A stretch of 64,000 nucleotides of DNA from the NCBI RefSeq assembly GCF_036621415.1, contig NZ_CP030941.1, forward strand, positions 3,532,001 to 3,596,000. Direction: 5' to 3'. A model generated the notes under the pieces. That model worked only from the letters and a program-made list of their open reading frames with translations. It ran no database searches and was not told where the DNA came from. Of the stretch, positions 25,850-34,771 are shown piece by piece. The DNA comes from Nitratireductor thuwali (lineage in GTDB: Bacteria > Pseudomonadota > Alphaproteobacteria > Rhizobiales > Rhizobiaceae). Numbering within the stretch: the first letter of the stretch is position 1; the number at the start of each line of letters is the position of its first letter. Both the position numbers and the translations under genes were made by a program.

Positions 25850-27019
25850 TCAGAACATCCCGGCGATCTGTCTCAGCACCGAAATCTCAAGCTGCACCGC
25901 CGCATCCTCGCTGGGCTGGGGCCGCGATGACGTCTTGGCGACGACGATGCCGGTCAGCGGATCTGCCCAGACATACTGGCCGTGAATGCCTATCCCGCAG
26001 AACGAACCGTGGTCGTCGCGCGCCTGATACCAGCAGGAGCGGTAGGTCCCTTCCGGGAAGGTCTCGAAGAAATTGCCCTGCTCCCAGGCCTTGCGGTCGC
26101 CGGCCTCGCGCATGTCCGCGATCCAGTCGGCGGGGATAAGCTGCTCGCCTCCGCGGCTTCTTCCTCCGTCGAGGACGAGCTGGCCGAACAGCGCCAGATC
26201 GCGCGGCGACACGCAGATGCCGCCCGCCGCCCGCGCCGTGCCCTGGCGGTCCACGGTGACGATGGCCGCGTCCTTCGCGCCCATCGGCTTCCAGATGCGC
26301 TCGCCGAGATAGTGGTGGAGCCGCAGGCCGCTCGCCCGCTCGATCACCAGGCCCAGCATGTCGGTATTGGGCGAGGCGTAGTAGAAGCGCTCGCCATGCC
26401 GGCCGGCGCGGGTGCCGAGCCCGGCGAGAAACGCTTCCATCGTCTCGGGGTGGGTGTCTTCCCGTTCCGGGTTCCACAGCATGGCCCTGCGGTAGCGGTC
26501 GAAGGCGCCGCCATCGTCCAGATATTCCTCGTCGAAATCGAGGTCCACGGTCATATCGAGAAGATCGCGCACGCGCGCGCCCGCATAGGCGCTGCCTCCG
26601 GGAGTATCGACATAGGCTGCGACCGGCGCTTGCGGGTCGAGGACGCCGTCGCCCACGGCGACGCCGGCCAGCATTCCCGTCAGCGATTTCGAAACGGAGA
26701 AAATCACATGGGGGAGGGCTGGATCGGCATGCGCGGCATGCCATTCGCCGACCACAGCGCCCTCGCGCATGACCACCATGCTGTCGCCATGCGAGCGGGC
26801 CAGATGGTCGAAAAGGCCGACGCGGCCGCCACCGGGATAGTGCAGCATGAAATCCGGCAGGGCAGGACCTGCCGCATAGGCCCCGCCCGACGGGCCGCCG
26901 ATGACCGCCGACGGCACGATCTCGCCCACATGCTGAAAACTCCATCGCGAGTAGGGCGCGGTGCGCCAGTTGCCGAGAGTCACCTCCCGTCTGTCCTGCC
27001 AATGAGCCTCGATGTTCAT
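25850..27019 (-). CDS. Beta-lactamase-related serine hydrolase (class C / NylB-like)
   Basis: The product is a 389-aa penicillin-binding-protein-fold hydrolase. The nucleophile motif SxxK is SVSK in VIFSVSKSLTGMLAG, a Tyr motif is found in FYYASPNTDMLGLVIERASG, and the last-strand region is GIHGQYVWADPLTGIVV. No signal peptide is seen, which fits cytoplasmic NylB/EstB-type esterases or amidases better than a periplasmic beta-lactamase. The ATG at 27019 has GGAGG upstream (an overlapping GTG precedes it). Substrate unknown. Confidence 0.82.
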   Translation of the reverse strand: MNIEAHWQDRREVTLGNWRTAPYSRWSFQHVGEIVPSAVIGGPSGGAYAAGPALPDFMLHYPGGGRVGLFDHLARSHGDSMVVMREGAVVGEWHAAHADPALPHVIFSVSKSLTGMLAGVAVGDGVLDPQAPVAAYVDTPGGSAYAGARVRDLLDMTVDLDFDEEYLDDGGAFDRYRRAMLWNPEREDTHPETMEAFLAGLGTRAGRHGERFYYASPNTDMLGLVIERASGLRLHHYLGERIWKPMGAKDAAIVTVDRQGTARAAGGICVSPRDLALFGQLVLDGGRSRGGEQLIPADWIADMREAGDRKAWEQGNFFETFPEGTYRSCWYQARDDHGSFCGIGIHGQYVWADPLTGIVVAKTSSRPQPSEDAAVQLEISVLRQIAGMF

Positions 27020-27076
27020 CACCCCTCCGCGTTCCTTGTTGCGGCGGTATATTCCGCCGCGCCATGGCTAACCCCT

Positions 27077-27209
27077 CTGCCCTGCCGGGCATCTCCCCCG
27101 CAAGGGGGAAACCGGCTGGCATAAGGGATTTCGCCAATCCCGAAGTACAAGCGAAACAGCCTTGATGAGGCAAGCTCGCTCCTTGCGGGGGCAGATGCCG
27201 GCAGGGCAG
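27077..27209. repeat. Inverted repeat pair (palindromic intergenic element)
   Basis: The left arm 27077–27105 and right arm 27181–27209 are 29-nt near-perfect reverse complements (CTGCCCTGCCGG...CCCCCGCAAGG), separated by 75 bp. The same type of element (GCCGGGCATCTCCCCCGC) is common in Mesorhizobium-like intergenic regions in my recollection. No gene lies inside. Confidence 0.75.
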
Positions 27210-27283
27210 GAATATGCAGGGCGCGGCGGAGAAATGCCGTCGTGGTATTGAAACGGCGGGAATAGGCTTGCCTCGCCACTGCC

Positions 27284-28213
27284 TCAGCCCCGGGCGCCGC
27301 CGCGCTCCAGAACCACGACGCAGGAATCGAGGTCGCTTGTGGCCAGATGCGCATAGCGCATGGTCATCTGCAGGGTCTGATGGCCGAGCCACATCTGGAC
27401 GCGGCGCATGTCTATGCCGCCCTGCACGAGGCGCGAGGCGCAGGTGTGGCGCAGCACGTGCGGCACCACCTGCTTGTCCGTCCCCAGGCCCACTTCCGCC
27501 TTGGCATCGTTCCAGATGGCGCGGAAGGGAGCCGGCCTCACCATCGCGAACGGCCCCTTGTGTCCCTGGCGCGGGATGCGCACCGCAGCTTGCGCCCTCT
27601 CCGTGAGCGGCACGGTGCGGCTGCGCGCGGACTTGGTTATCCAGAAGCTGGCGCGCCCGCCCCGCACGTCGTTCCAGTTGAGGCCGAGCGCTTCGCCGAG
27701 GCGGCAGCCCGTATCGACCAGGAAGACGCACAGCCGATAGGCGTCCTGGTCCCTGGTGGCGATCGCGGCGAAAAGCCGGCGCTCCTCTTCTTCATCGAGA
27801 AAGCGGATTCGCCCCGCCCGTTCCTTCTGGCGCCGAAACTCCGGTAGACTTAGTATGTCACCCATCTTATGGGCCTTCCGCAGGAGCTTGCTCAGTGCCG
27901 CCATCTTTCTGTTGATGGTGGCGTTGCCGTTTCCGCGGGCGCGCAGTTTGCCGATCAGATCATCGACCAAATCCTGACCGAAAGCGCTGAAGCGCCTTCC
28001 CAGGAGAATCTCGTCCAACTCGCCTATGAAGAAGGTGACATTATATTTGTGGCGTCCCGGTTCCCATAAAATGTCGCCATATTTGGCGAAGAGCTCCGAG
28101 AGAGAAAATTCCTCTACCAGCCTGATGTCGGAGTTGCTGTATTCTATCCTGTAGGGCGGCCATTCCTGGGAACGGACTGCACTACCATCAGAACGATAAC
28201 GGCCCTGCGTCAT
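27284..28213 (-). CDS. Solitary tyrosine recombinase / phage-type integrase
   Basis: The product is about 309 aa from Met at 28213; the frame is open to 28282 and the start is unsure. An N-terminal SAM-like arm domain (~residues 30–130) is followed by the catalytic domain with Arg in TGCRLGEALGL, HVLRHTCASRL (HxxR), WLGHQTLQMTMRYAHL (His, then the nucleophile Tyr). All catalytic residues look intact. The 5' part and its upstream region are about 50% G+C by hand count (28021–28260), well under the neighbours, which suggests acquisition. No excisionase, relaxase, phage or cargo genes flank it and I found no att duplication. Confidence 0.85.
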   Translation of the reverse strand: MTQGRYRSDGSAVRSQEWPPYRIEYSNSDIRLVEEFSLSELFAKYGDILWEPGRHKYNVTFFIGELDEILLGRRFSAFGQDLVDDLIGKLRARGNGNATINRKMAALSKLLRKAHKMGDILSLPEFRRQKERAGRIRFLDEEEERRLFAAIATRDQDAYRLCVFLVDTGCRLGEALGLNWNDVRGGRASFWITKSARSRTVPLTERAQAAVRIPRQGHKGPFAMVRPAPFRAIWNDAKAEVGLGTDKQVVPHVLRHTCASRLVQGGIDMRRVQMWLGHQTLQMTMRYAHLATSDLDSCVVVLERGGARG

Positions 28214-28434
28214 CAAGAGGCTTTCACGGTCAATAAAACAAAATGCCAGCCTTCGGACCTGCCGACGGTGGCAAAACAACACGCAATCATTTGATGTGCG
28301 AGATAACCAAATTCAACTACGGGAATAGGCCCGGCGGCGAATCTTCCTCCTCCAGCTGACAAAACGATTGGGCCAGCAGCCCTGACGACCGCGGCGTTTT
28401 CAACCCGTATTTTCATGAGCGCCTGCGATGGTGA

Positions 28435-28459
28435 CGGGCCCGGCAACCGGCCGGGCCCG
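28435..28459 (-). terminator. Hairpin terminator downstream of porin 1
   Basis: There is a perfect 10-bp stem CGGGCCCGGC / GCCGGGCCCG with a 5-nt loop, 15 bp after the porin stop codon on the minus strand. There is no real T-tract. Confidence 0.6.
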
Positions 28460-28473
28460 CCGCTTTCATGGTC

Positions 28474-29583
28474 CTAGAAGTCGCGCTGCAGGCGGAGGAA
28501 ACCACTCCACTGGTGCGGGTCCTCGATGCCGTCGACGATTCCGTCAAACTTGGTGTAGTTGACCGCCAGCTTGGCGTTGAAGTTCTGGACGATGGCATAA
28601 TCGATCGTCGTGCCCACCTTCCAGGCGTCGACGTCGCTCAACACGACACCGTGGCCGACTTCGCTATAGTAGGAGCCGCCCAGCGAGGCCTTCAGCTTCG
28701 GCGTGAACTTGTAGCCGAGTTCAGCCGCGGCAGACCACTCAGCACCGGTGTGGAAGGACAGGCCGGTGGAGCCGATGTCGTCGAATGGATTGACCGAGTA
28801 GTAGCCGATGCCGCTTTCGTACTGGCCCAGCACGCCCAGCCACATGCGATCGGACAGGTTCGCCTTCACGATGCCCTTGACGGCGTATTCCTCACCCGTG
28901 GCGTCGTAGGCAGCATAGAGATCCGCGCTGCCCCAGCCCTGGGCTACGCCCACGCGGCCAACCACGTTCGGCGTGTAGTCGTAGTCGTCGTCGGCTTCTT
29001 CGAGAGAGACCGCGAACGATACGCCATTGGCGGCGTCGAAGGTGTAGTTGACGAAGTGGACCCGATCGTACGGGAAGAAGCCCACGTCCTGCTCGCCGGA
29101 AAGGCCGGTATCCCAGATCGAATCGGAGATGCCCAGGGAGAGCCCGCCCAGCGAGATGATCGCCTGCTGCAGGCGGAAGTAGCCGTCCACGCCCTGCGAG
29201 TGGGCGCCGCCTTCGTTGAGGCCCGGTGCGATGAGCGTGTCTTCACGGGTGGTGTGGCCGCGCAGCTTGATGAACGCGCCCAGCGTGCCGTACTCGGTTT
29301 CCGAACGGGCATCGATGTTGACTTCGGCGCGGGCGTATTTGCGCCAGCCGTCAGAGTCACCGAAGTCGCCGTTCGAAAAACCCATCTGGTAACGGACCAT
29401 GCCGCCGATCTTCAGGCAGGTCTCGGTACCCGGGATGTAAAAGAAGCCAGCGCCGTAGACGTCACAGACGCGGACATATTCCATGGGCTCCGGCTCGGGA
29501 ACCACAACCATGTCGGCTGCCTGAGCGGCGGATACGCCACCCATGATCGCCGCGGAGCCAATGAGAAGGCTCTTGATCTTCAT
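28474..29583 (-). CDS. Porin_2-family outer-membrane porin (Omp2-like), copy 1
   Basis: The product is a 369-aa trimeric general porin. The signal peptide is MKIKSLLIGSAAIMGGVSAA, cut after QAA; the mature start ADMVVVPEPEPMEYVRVCD has the conserved Cys pair of Porin_2 (CDVYGAGF and ETCLKIGG). The C-terminus ends in the BAM-type FLRLQRDF. The start has GGAGG at 7 bp; the frame is open to 29625. It lies head-to-head with porin 2 across 768 bp, and the first 61 codons are identical in protein and differ by one base in DNA. The loops (ARSETEYGTLGAFIKLRGHT onward) diverge. Confidence 0.95.
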   Translation of the reverse strand: MKIKSLLIGSAAIMGGVSAAQAADMVVVPEPEPMEYVRVCDVYGAGFFYIPGTETCLKIGGMVRYQMGFSNGDFGDSDGWRKYARAEVNIDARSETEYGTLGAFIKLRGHTTREDTLIAPGLNEGGAHSQGVDGYFRLQQAIISLGGLSLGISDSIWDTGLSGEQDVGFFPYDRVHFVNYTFDAANGVSFAVSLEEADDDYDYTPNVVGRVGVAQGWGSADLYAAYDATGEEYAVKGIVKANLSDRMWLGVLGQYESGIGYYSVNPFDDIGSTGLSFHTGAEWSAAAELGYKFTPKLKASLGGSYYSEVGHGVVLSDVDAWKVGTTIDYAIVQNFNAKLAVNYTKFDGIVDGIEDPHQWSGFLRLQRDF

Positions 29584-29600
29584 TTTCTGACCTCCAGTCA
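29401..29600 (-). repeat. Arm 1 of a 200-bp inverted repeat (porin 5' ends)
   Basis: The first 183 bp of porin 1 plus 17 bp of leader, including the ribosome-binding site, match 30335–30534 in inverted orientation at 199 of 200 positions; the one difference is GAG/GAA in the codon before Thr-Cys. Confidence 0.92.
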
Positions 29601-29695
29601 GAATCGGAAGCCGGCAAGCGATCATCGCGGCCTGGAAAGCCGGTCACACGGGCGGTGAATGCAAGGAAGGGAAGGTCCGGCGCGATCGCGCAAAG

Positions 29696-29785
29696 TGGCG
29701 GAGAGGAAGGGATTCGAACCCTCGAGACGGTTGCCCGTCTACTCCCTTAGCAGGGGAGCGCCTTCGACCACTCGGCCACCTCTCC
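29696..29785 (-). tRNA. tRNA-Ser(GCU)
   Basis: This is a 90-nt class II tRNA including an encoded 3' CCA. The acceptor stem is GGAGAGG / CCTCTCC. The anticodon loop CTGCTAA has anticodon GCT. A long variable arm (GGGAGTAGACGGGCAACCGTCTCG region) is typical of tRNA-Ser. T-loop GGTTCGAATCC is present. It sits between the two head-to-head porin genes. Confidence 0.95.
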
Positions 29786-30334
29786 GTCCGCAAGGGTGGA
29801 TAAAGAAAAGCGCGGGCACAATCAACACGCCTTTGCGGCGATTTCCAATTATTGGCGCATAACGGCACCGCCCGGCATCATGCCCGCCAGCCGGATCCCG
29901 CCGGCATGGGAATCGCGCGTCGCCGCTCCGGCGGCTGCCGCAGACGGTGATGTCAGGAGGAAGGTCGTTCGGCGACGGCGGAAGCAGCAGACGGGAGGCA
30001 AGGGGAAAGCCGGGCCTGTGCCGTCGATTCGCCGCGAAGAAGGAGATTCGCGGCGGCAGCGGCGCCTTTTCAAGAGGTGGGAGCGCCGATCCGGCCCCTG
30101 ACGGTTAACAACTTCTTTCCGTGGCGGCCATTTCCGTGGCATTTGTGCAACAGGCAGTTCTGATAGCGATGATGATGCGGCATCAATGCGGCAATGCCTG
30201 TTGAACGCCGCCCAGCCATGAGTAATGTCGCTTTCGAAGGAGACGCGCCGGGGGCGTGCCTTTTTCGCGCATTGGGGATGGGGCAGGGAACGCTGTCCTT
30301 CAGCAAGAATACCCAGACCCTTATTTAAGAACTT
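29786..30334. other. Intergenic region between tRNA-Ser and porin 2
   Basis: About 550 bp without a supportable gene. It should hold the tRNA and porin 2 promoters. A 9-bp inverted repeat CAACAGGCA / TGCCTGTTG lies at 30148–30156 and 30195–30203. The last 40 bp before the porin leader are AT-richer (CTTATTTAAGAAC). Confidence 0.5.
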
Positions 30335-30534
30335 TGACTGGAGGTCAGAAAATGAAGATCAAGAGCCTTCTCATTGGCTCCGCGGCGATCATGGGTGGCG
30401 TATCCGCCGCTCAGGCAGCCGACATGGTTGTGGTTCCCGAGCCGGAGCCCATGGAATATGTCCGCGTCTGTGACGTCTACGGCGCTGGCTTCTTTTACAT
30501 CCCGGGTACCGAAACCTGCCTGAAGATCGGCGGC
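30335..30534 (+). repeat. Arm 2 of the 200-bp inverted repeat (porin 5' ends)
   Basis: This is the partner of 29401–29600. The spacer between the arms, 29601–30334, contains tRNA-Ser and both porin promoters. Confidence 0.92.
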
Positions 30535-31410
30535 TATGTCCGTTACCAGATCGACTGGTCGGAAGACGACGACGGCTGGCGCAAGCTTGCTCGCGGCACG
30601 CTGACCATCGACGCCCGTTCGGAGACCGAATACGGCACGCTCGGCGGCTTCATCGAGTTCCGTGCGAATTCGTCTTCCAGCGCCCCGACTGCCGTGGGTG
30701 CCATCAATGAAGGCGGCTTCCTGTCCCATGGCGCCGGTGGCAGCGTTGGCCTTCAGCAGGCGATCCTGTCGCTCGGCGGTCTCTCGATGGGTCTGTCCGA
30801 CACGCTGTACGATGCCGGCCTTTCCGGTGAGTTCGACTCCGGCGGCGGCGCGCGCGTCCACTTCATCCGCTACACCTTCGATGCCGCCAACGGCGTCTTC
30901 GTGTCGGTTGCGCTTGAAGAGGCTGACACCAACTACGACTACACGCCGAATGTCGTCGGTAACGTCGGTGTCGCTCAGGCTTGGGGCAGCCTGAACGTTT
31001 GGGGTGCCTACGACGCAACGGCTGAAGAGTGGGCCGCCAAGGCAATCGCCAAGATCAAGGCGACCCAGGCTCTCACGCTCGAGCTGCTCGCGACCTACGA
31101 GTCCGACCAGAGCTTCTACTCGGTCAACAACAACGTGCCGCTCCTCGCCACTGGCTTCAATGCCGGCTACGAGTGGTCTGCCGGTGGTTACCTGAAGTTT
31201 GCTGCTACGCCGAAGCTTTCGGTCGGCGTCGGCGGTCAGTACTTCAGCGAAGCTCACGACATTGGTGGCGACGACTACGCCATCGGCGGCGTGGTCGACT
31301 ACGCGCTGGTTGAGAACTTCAACACCAAGCTGGCTGTCAACTACCGTGATGGCGACAACTACGCAGACGGCGTGTTCAGCGGCTTCGTTCGCTTCGACCG
31401 CAACTTCTAA
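30352..31410 (+). CDS. Porin_2-family outer-membrane porin (Omp2-like), copy 2
   Basis: The product is a 352-aa general porin, with signal peptide and first 61 residues identical to copy 1. It is 17 residues shorter, with the difference in surface-loop regions: the L-regions after WSEDDDGWRK and the DSGGGARVHFIRYTFD segment against SGEQDVGFFPYDRVHFVNYTF in copy 1. It ends in FVRFDRNF. Codon use is strongly biased to GGC/GGT and CTG/CTC, consistent with high expression. A strong terminator follows. The pair recalls the omp2a/omp2b arrangement of Brucella. Confidence 0.95.
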   Translation: MKIKSLLIGSAAIMGGVSAAQAADMVVVPEPEPMEYVRVCDVYGAGFFYIPGTETCLKIGGYVRYQIDWSEDDDGWRKLARGTLTIDARSETEYGTLGGFIEFRANSSSSAPTAVGAINEGGFLSHGAGGSVGLQQAILSLGGLSMGLSDTLYDAGLSGEFDSGGGARVHFIRYTFDAANGVFVSVALEEADTNYDYTPNVVGNVGVAQAWGSLNVWGAYDATAEEWAAKAIAKIKATQALTLELLATYESDQSFYSVNNNVPLLATGFNAGYEWSAGGYLKFAATPKLSVGVGGQYFSEAHDIGGDDYAIGGVVDYALVENFNTKLAVNYRDGDNYADGVFSGFVRFDRNF

Positions 31411-31437
31411 TCTCGGTTAGAAGAACGTCTTAGGAGA

Positions 31438-31468
31438 CCCGGCGGGCTTGCCCGCCGGGTTTTCTTTT
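31438..31468 (+). terminator. Rho-independent terminator of porin 2
   Basis: A perfect 9-bp stem CCCGGCGGG / CCCGCCGGG with a CTTG tetraloop is followed by TTTTCTTTT. This is a textbook intrinsic terminator 28 bp after the stop codon. Confidence 0.92.
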
Positions 31469-31630
31469 ACGTCCGTGAAATTTGCATGGACGGCGTGGAC
31501 GGCTGACGGGCAGAACGGCACGGGCGCCTGCAGCATCGGCCCGAGATCGGATCGATCTTCGGAAAGCGCGATGCGCAGGTTCAGGATGTTGGAGCGTTCC
31601 TGTGCAGCGTCCATCCGGACGCCCGGCGCT

Positions 31631-32533
31631 CTAGCGTCTTCCGGCGCGCTCGGCCTTCGTCAGGAAGGCGCCGATCCGGCGCGGCAGATCGCCGGTCTCC
31701 AGCAGCGGCGCATGGCCCTGCCCATCGACCGTCAACGCTTCAAGCGCAGGATGACGCCGCTCCATCTCGTCGAGCGTTTCCCGCGACAGGAGTTTCGAGT
31801 TCTCGCCGCGCAGCGCCAGCACAGGCACCGAACGCAGCCCTTCGAATTGCGGCCACAGGGCCGGCAGGGGATTGCTCAGGTCGACAAGCTTGAGCGTTTT
31901 CAGAAGCCTTGGGTCGAAATCGGCAATCGGCCGGCCGTTTGCGCCGATCGTGTAGAGCGCCCGCGTATGACGCTCCCAATCCTCCTGCGTCAGCGCGGAA
32001 AAGGCACCGCCGTGCACCGCGCGCTGCAGCCGCACCGCCTCTTCCATGCTCGCGGGCCTGGGCGCGTTCTCCAGATAGCTGCGGATATGGGCGAGCCCCG
32101 CGCCTTCGATCACCGGGCCGATGTCGTTCAGCACCGCCGCCTTGATGAGCGCCGGGCGGATCGCGGCAAGGGCCATCACGATGAGCCCGCCGCGCGAGGT
32201 GCCGATGAAACCGGCATGCTCGACATCGAGCGCCGTCAGCCCGGCGGCCACATCGTCGGCCTCCACCGGCACGGCGTAATTTTCCCAGTTCGGATCGCGA
32301 CTGGACTGCCCGCGGCCGCGATAGTCGAAGGCGATCACCTGCCGCGGCCTCTTCTCGTCCGTCGAAAGGATGCGCGCCAGCGCCTCGAAATCCCGCGCAT
32401 TGCGCGTCAGCCCCGGCAGGCAGACCGCCGGCCAGGTGCCGGGCGAGGGCGTGCCGTAGACGCGGGCATGCAGTTTCAGCCCATCCCTGGCGGTGTAGAA
32501 GAAGTCGTGTTGCCCCCGCGATGCAGCGCTCAT
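31631..32533 (-). CDS. Alpha/beta-fold hydrolase
   Basis: The product is a 300-aa cytoplasmic hydrolase. The nucleophile elbow is GTSRGG (Ser), the oxyanion/HG-like part is VCLPGLTRNARDF, FDYRGRGQS precedes the nucleophile, an Asp lies on a late strand, and the catalytic His is in GQGHAPLLE. The start is at 32533 (MSAASRG) rather than 32575, based on GGGGGC upstream and family-like length. The substrate is unknown; ester or carboxylester hydrolases of this subfamily are common in the order. Confidence 0.85.
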   Translation of the reverse strand: MSAASRGQHDFFYTARDGLKLHARVYGTPSPGTWPAVCLPGLTRNARDFEALARILSTDEKRPRQVIAFDYRGRGQSSRDPNWENYAVPVEADDVAAGLTALDVEHAGFIGTSRGGLIVMALAAIRPALIKAAVLNDIGPVIEGAGLAHIRSYLENAPRPASMEEAVRLQRAVHGGAFSALTQEDWERHTRALYTIGANGRPIADFDPRLLKTLKLVDLSNPLPALWPQFEGLRSVPVLALRGENSKLLSRETLDEMERRHPALEALTVDGQGHAPLLETGDLPRRIGAFLTKAERAGRR

Positions 32534-32689
32534 GATGCCCCCGTTTTTGCCCGGCCGGATCTCAGACCCGGCCACGACAAGACTATGCCGCCGTCCTTGC
32601 GGCGATCAATGACAGTTGTTCAGGCGTGGATCCGGATCAAGGCCGGGGACGAGGAAGGTGGAGGCGGCGGGCCTGCGCTCGATCCGGTT

Positions 32690-34771
32690 TCATCTCCGCC
32701 CCTTCACCAGATCCTTCTCGGCGGCGAACCGTCCCGTCAGGCGCATCTTGTAGACCTGATAGTTCTCCATGACACGCTGAACATAGTTGCGCGTCTCGGT
32801 ATAGGGAATGCGCTCGATCCAGTCGACCACCGCATCGACCGGCTTTCCGCGCGGGTCGCCATAGCGCTCCGCCCATTCCGATGCCCGGCTCGGGCCGGCA
32901 TTGTAGCCGGCGAAAGTCAGCACGTAGGAGCCGTCGAACCGGCCAAGTTGCTCCGACAGGTAGGCCGCGCCGAGCGTGGCGTTGTAGCCGGCGTCGCTGG
33001 TCAGCTTGGAGGTGGAAAAGGGCAGGCCGTTCTTGCTGGCCACCGCCTTGGCCGTGGAAGGCAAGAGTTGCAGCAGGCCGCGCGCGCCGGCGCTGGAAAC
33101 CGCGCCCGCGTTAAACTCGCTTTCCTGGCGCGCAATGGCATAGGCCAGGGCCTTGCCGGCGCCGGAGACCGAGGCGGTGGCCGGTATGGCGCCAATCGGA
33201 TGGGCGAGCGTGCCGATGTCGAGACCGCGCGCTGCCGCGATCTTGCCGATGCGCAGCGCCAGATAGTGGTCACCCTGCCGCTCCGCCGCCGCCGCAAGCA
33301 GGGCCAGTTCGCCGGTGCTGTCCAGTTCCTGCGCCAGATCGCGATAAAGGATCTGGGCGCGCTGCGGGTGGCCGGCTCTCTCGAGCCGTTCGATCGCGCG
33401 CACGGCCTCGCGCGCCGAAAAGTTCCTGCGATCGGCCGTCGTGGTTTGCGGATAGGTTGCTTGAAGCGTGGCGCGGCCAAGCTTGGCTGCGGCGAGCTGC
33501 CCGTAGAATGCGGTGCCATAGGCAGCCGCCTTGCCATAGAAGCTCGGCGCATCGCCGCCGCCGCCGGCTTCGGCAGCGCGGCCGAGCCAATAAAAGGCCC
33601 GCGCGCGGGAGATCGGCCCGTCCGCCACCTCCGCGATGCGGGAGAAGTGGCCGGCCGCAAGCTGCGCGTCGTCAAGGAAGCGCAGTGCGTACCAGCCGGC
33701 GTGGAATTCCGCGTCGGCGATCGTGGCGGCACTGCCGCCGGCCTGCGCGTCGGCGATGCGGTAGGCGGTCCGGGGATCGCCGATATCCAGCAGTTCCCGC
33801 GACAGGGCGCGCCGCTCGAACCACCATTCGTCGGGGTCGATCGCCCGCGTTGCCTCGCGATCCACCGAAAGCACCACCTTCGCGGCATCCTTGAAGCGGC
33901 CGGTCCGCCGCAGATGGCGCGCCTTGGCGAAATGGTATCCGACAGTGCGCTGGTCCGCCGGCACCGCGTCCAACAGCTTGCCGGCGCTCTTTTCGTTGCG
34001 GATGACGGCCGCCCAGGCCTTTGTCAGGGCTTCGCCGCCCGCGCGCCCGGCCACGCGCTCGGCCGAGCGCACCCGGTCGTCATAGAGCATCCGCTCCATG
34101 CGGTAGCGGTGGTCGGATGCCGGAATGAGCTCGCCGAACGCGCGCAGGATGGCCGCTTCCTCCTTCGCGCCGAGCTTTTCGACCCGCCAGAAGGGCGAGA
34201 GCACGGCGCGCGCGGCGGCCTTGTCATCCAGCGCCACATGCGCCCGCGCGAGCGCGACCGTACCTTCATATGTGGTCGGCTGCGTGCCGGCGAAGGCCGC
34301 GACGACTTCCCGCGCTGGCGGGTTCTCGCGATAGAGCGCCCGTTCGCTGCTGGCGCGCAGCCGGCTCATGCCGGGCCAGCCGGCCAGTTCCCGCGACGTT
34401 TCAGCAATGTCGAGGCTGCCTACGCCTGCGCCGGCCGACAACGCGACGGCCCAGGCAAGGATCTTGCGGTCGAGCGAACCCGGGCTCATCCCGTCGCGGA
34501 TGGTCCGCGCCGCGGCCGCATCGCCCTTCGACAACGCGTCGAGCCCCTGCTCGAGCATCGTCACGTCGTCCTGCTTCAGCAGGCCGGAAGTCACGAAGGG
34601 GATGGTCGCGGTCACCGCGGCGCGATCGAGCGGCGCATAGGGGCGTGGCTCGGGCACCGGGGCGTTCTGCGGCAGCTCGAAAGCCCCGGCGCCGCCCGCC
34701 AGCGACAGGAGGAGGGCGAATGCGCCGACCTTGGAGCGCAAAGGACGCTCCAGCTTCTTGAATCTAAGCAT
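32690..34771 (-). CDS. Soluble lytic murein transglycosylase (Slt70-like)
   Basis: The product is a 693-aa periplasmic enzyme that cleaves the MurNAc–GlcNAc bond of peptidoglycan with 1,6-anhydro product. Signal peptide LRSKVGAFALLLSLAGGAGA. Residues ~40–510 form the superhelical alpha-domain. The C-terminal SLT domain has the catalytic Glu550 in IARQESEFNAG, SSAGARGLLQLLPSTA, and AGYNAGPSR. The start at 34771 (MLRFKKLERP) gives a proper signal peptide. An upstream open stretch to 34942 does not. Confidence 0.92.
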   Translation of the reverse strand: MLRFKKLERPLRSKVGAFALLLSLAGGAGAFELPQNAPVPEPRPYAPLDRAAVTATIPFVTSGLLKQDDVTMLEQGLDALSKGDAAAARTIRDGMSPGSLDRKILAWAVALSAGAGVGSLDIAETSRELAGWPGMSRLRASSERALYRENPPAREVVAAFAGTQPTTYEGTVALARAHVALDDKAAARAVLSPFWRVEKLGAKEEAAILRAFGELIPASDHRYRMERMLYDDRVRSAERVAGRAGGEALTKAWAAVIRNEKSAGKLLDAVPADQRTVGYHFAKARHLRRTGRFKDAAKVVLSVDREATRAIDPDEWWFERRALSRELLDIGDPRTAYRIADAQAGGSAATIADAEFHAGWYALRFLDDAQLAAGHFSRIAEVADGPISRARAFYWLGRAAEAGGGGDAPSFYGKAAAYGTAFYGQLAAAKLGRATLQATYPQTTTADRRNFSAREAVRAIERLERAGHPQRAQILYRDLAQELDSTGELALLAAAAERQGDHYLALRIGKIAAARGLDIGTLAHPIGAIPATASVSGAGKALAYAIARQESEFNAGAVSSAGARGLLQLLPSTAKAVASKNGLPFSTSKLTSDAGYNATLGAAYLSEQLGRFDGSYVLTFAGYNAGPSRASEWAERYGDPRGKPVDAVVDWIERIPYTETRNYVQRVMENYQVYKMRLTGRFAAEKDLVKGRR

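Noticed and set aside
29696..29785. tRNA-Ser as the attachment site of the nearby integrase
   Set aside because: I found no duplicated tRNA 3' end around the integrase, and a porin gene lies between them.
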